DNA of 7,881 nt from DASSRQ01 sp035701665 (lineage in GTDB: Bacteria; Vulcanimicrobiota; Vulcanimicrobiia; Vulcanimicrobiales; Vulcanimicrobiaceae), in assembly GCA_035701665.1 (NCBI GenBank), contig DASSRQ010000101.1, forward strand, positions 1 through 7,881, read 5' to 3'. Below, one piece after another: positions 5,805 to 7,881 of the stretch. The stretch's first letter is position 1, and each line of letters opens with the position of its first letter. The notes beneath the pieces were generated by a model, which had not been told where the DNA came from, searched no databases, and saw only the letters and a program-made list of their open reading frames with translations. The position numbers and the translations under genes are program-made.

Positions 5805-7881
5805 TTAGATTCCTTGCTGGTCTCCGACAAAACTCGGAATTTCGACCGGCGGCAGCGGGGCCGTAACGCGGCGCTTGCGGCGCAGCGACCACGACTTAAT
5901 AATGACGTAGAGCACCGGGGTGACGGCCAGGTTCAGAATCGTGGAAAGCACCATGCCGCCGAAGACGACCGTGCCGAGCGAGTTACGGGCCGCGCTGCCC
6001 GCGCCCGTGGCGAAGACGAGCGGCGAGACGGCCACGATGAAGGCGATCGACGTCATCAGGATCGGACGCAGCCGCGTCTGCGCCGCGCGCGCCGCGGCCG
6101 TCACAACGTCGGCGCCCGCCTTGAGCTGCTGGTTCGCAAACTCGACGATCAGAATAGCGCTCTTGCTGGCGAGGCCGATGAGCATGACGTAGCCCACCTG
6201 CGCGTACGCGTCGCTCGGCATCTGCCGGCCGATCAAGAAGATGAGCGCGCCGAAGATGGCAAGCGGCACCGACAGCAGCACGATCAGCGGATCGACGAAG
6301 CTTTCGTACTGCGCGGCAAGGACGAGGAACACGAACACGATGCCGATGGCGAAGATCAGCGCGGAAAGCGCGCCGCCTTCGATCTCGTCGAGCGTGATGC
6401 CCGACCATTCGTAGGTCATGCCGGGCGGGTCGACCTTCGAGGCGATCTGCTCCATCGCGTCGATGGCTTGTCCCGAGCCTTTCCCCGGGGCGGCTTGGCC
6501 GTTGATCTCGACCGAACGGAACAAGTTGTAGTGGTTGATGATCGGTGCCGACAGCGCGACCTTCGAGGTCGCAAGGCCCGAAAGCGGCACCATACCGCCG
6601 CCCGTCGAGCGGACGTATAGATATTGGAGCGCGTCGAGCGACGAGCGGTACGGTTCCTGCGCCTGCGCGTACACGCGGTACGAGCGGTTCAGATACGTGA
6701 AGTCGTTGACGTAAAACGACCCGAGCTGCGTCTGCATCGTGCGGAACACGTCGTCTAAACTTACGCCGATCGATTTGGCTTTGTTGCGGTCCACGTGCAC
6801 TTGCAGCTGCGGCGAGTTGATGCGGAACGTCGTGAAGACTTGCGAGAGATCGGGGTTTTGATTCCCCATTCCCATATAGCCGTACGACGTTTTCATCAGC
6901 GCCGGCAGACCCACGTTCCCTCGGTCCTCGAGTTCGAATTGGAATCCGCCGAACGATCCGACACCTTGAATGGCCGGCGGCTGGAACGCGAAGATCTGCG
7001 CTTCGGGCATTTGGAAGAACTGCATTTGCAGGCGCCCGATCAGCGCTTTCGCGGTGTGCGCCGAGCCTTTGCGGTCGCCCCACGATTTGAGACGGATGAA
7101 CATCATGCCGCGGTTGGGCGTGCTTCCGGTGAAACTGAATCCGGAGACGTTGAAGACGTGATCCACTTCCGGCTGCTGCATAATAATGCGCTCGGCCTTT
7201 TGCGAGATCGCAATCTCGCGCTCGATGGACGTGCCTTCGGGCGCTTGGATCGTTACGAAGATCGCACCTTGATCTTCGTCCGGAATAAACGCGGTCGGCG
7301 TGGCGCGGAAGAGCAGAAGCGTCGACGCGAATGCAATCAGGAACAGCACGGCGACCAGGCCGCGCGCGCGGAACAGCCGCGGCAGCAGTCGCGAGTACCA
7401 CCCGCGGAACGATTCGAGCCCGCGATTGAACAGCACGAAGAACCGCAGATGCGAGTCTTCCTCTTTCAGCAGCATCGCCGACATGACCGGCGTAAGCGTC
7501 AAGGACGCGAAGAGCGAGATCGAGATCGATGCGGCGATCGTCAGCGCGAATTGCTTGTAGAGCTGGCCCGTCGTACCCGGGAAGAACGCGACCGGAACGA
7601 ACACCGCGAGCAGGACGAGCGAAGACGCAACGACGGCACTCTGCACTTCGCGCATCGCGGCTGCCGCGGCTTGAATGCCGTGCATGCCTTTGTCGTGCAC
7701 GAAGCGCGCGATGTTTTCGATGACGACGATCGCGTCGTCCACGACCAGACCTGTAGCCAGTGTTAGGCCGAAGAGCGTGATCGTGTTGATCGTGAAGTTG
7801 AAGATCTTCATCGCCGCAAACGTGCCGACGAGCGAGACGGGGATCGTTACGGCCGGGATCAGCGTCGAGCGCGGATCTTGC
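5805..7881 (-). CDS. RND multidrug-efflux-type permease (HAE1/AcrB family), 5' end outside the window
   Basis: C-terminal two-thirds (691 residues) of a proton-driven inner-membrane RND pump. The frame stays open to the window edge: before the first visible Met at 7811 it reads QDPRSTLIPAVTIPVSLVG, a standard RND segment, so that Met is internal. By alignment with AcrB about 360 residues are missing (TM1, TM2 and the first periplasmic domain). Numbering from the first full visible codon, TM3-TM6 span about 8-137, with the proton-relay aspartates in GLVVDDAIVV (48-49). TM7 is at about 174-191. The second porter/docking loop is about 192-500 with FIPDEDQGAIFVTIQ, GFSFTGSTPNRGM and SFGGFQFELEDRG. 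TM8-TM12 span about 506-661, with the relay lysine in GLASKSAIL (573). All relay residues seen are intact, so the pump should be functional. The FSINT-like start and loop signatures fit the hydrophobe/amphiphile (HAE1) branch, not the metal branch. The membrane-fusion partner, if linked, would lie upstream, beyond the right edge. Substrate is unknown. Confidence 0.95.
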   Translation of the reverse strand, partial: QDPRSTLIPAVTIPVSLVGTFAAMKIFNFTINTITLFGLTLATGLVVDDAIVVIENIARFVHDKGMHGIQAAAAAMREVQSAVVASSLVLLAVFVPVAFFPGTTGQLYKQFALTIAASISISLFASLTLTPVMSAMLLKEEDSHLRFFVLFNRGLESFRGWYSRLLPRLFRARGLVAVLFLIAFASTLLLFRATPTAFIPDEDQGAIFVTIQAPEGTSIEREIAISQKAERIIMQQPEVDHVFNVSGFSFTGSTPNRGMMFIRLKSWGDRKGSAHTAKALIGRLQMQFFQMPEAQIFAFQPPAIQGVGSFGGFQFELEDRGNVGLPALMKTSYGYMGMGNQNPDLSQVFTTFRINSPQLQVHVDRNKAKSIGVSLDDVFRTMQTQLGSFYVNDFTYLNRSYRVYAQAQEPYRSSLDALQYLYVRSTGGGMVPLSGLATSKVALSAPIINHYNLFRSVEINGQAAPGKGSGQAIDAMEQIASKVDPPGMTYEWSGITLDEIEGGALSALIFAIGIVFVFLVLAAQYESFVDPLIVLLSVPLAIFGALIFLIGRQMPSDAYAQVGYVMLIGLASKSAILIVEFANQQLKAGADVVTAAARAAQTRLRPILMTSIAFIVAVSPLVFATGAGSAARNSLGTVVFGGMVLSTILNLAVTPVLYVIIKSWSLRRKRRVTAPLPPVEIPSFVGDQQGI

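Noticed and set aside
6795..7766. Long + strand and shifted - strand open frames across the pump gene (also 5814-6620 and 5983-7401)
   Set aside because: The RND frame carries family motifs across its whole length. The other frames are Arg-rich compositional shadows.

Overview
The window (about 60% GC by eye) comes from a Gram-negative-type, diderm bacterium. It encodes an RND inner-membrane pump, a signal-peptide-bearing predicted outer-membrane protein ending in Phe, and a lipobox lipoprotein. Gene content and codon style would fit an uncultured-type lineage such as Candidatus Eremiobacterota (WPS-2), but I cannot confirm that from sequence alone and hold it as a weak inference. I saw no mobile elements, tRNA/rRNA genes or CRISPR arrays.

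Layout. The left part (1-2197) is on the + strand: the C-terminal part or whole of a PAS-GGDEF diguanylate cyclase, then after a 57-bp gap a hexameric-type glutamate dehydrogenase. A perfect 30-bp palindrome flanked by T-runs on both strands (2214-2251) is a bidirectional terminator, where the rightward genes meet a leftward cluster. That cluster fills the rest of the window (read right to left): an RND/HAE1 efflux permease running off the right edge, a predicted beta-barrel outer-membrane protein, a large SGNH/GDSL hydrolase lipoprotein, a single-domain rhodanese, and a small secreted protein of unknown function.

How the genes may work together. The four genes after the pump are tightly packed. 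Outer-membrane protein and hydrolase are 9 bp apart, with the hydrolase Shine-Dalgarno overlapping the upstream stop codon. Hydrolase and rhodanese overlap by up to 49 bp. Rhodanese and small protein are 6 bp apart, again with a Shine-Dalgarno next to the stop codon. This points to one co-translated unit ending at the shared terminator. Only the pump/outer-membrane-protein junction has a real gap (77 bp), and it holds an AT-rich interrupted palindrome that could be a promoter or operator. A barrel protein, a surface lipid/ester hydrolase and an upstream RND pump together suggest an envelope-facing module, but its substrate is unknown. The remaining genes are familiar families. The most unusual points are the barrel/SGNH-lipoprotein pair, the overlapping gene ends, and a diguanylate cyclase whose inhibitory I-site lacks its arginine.
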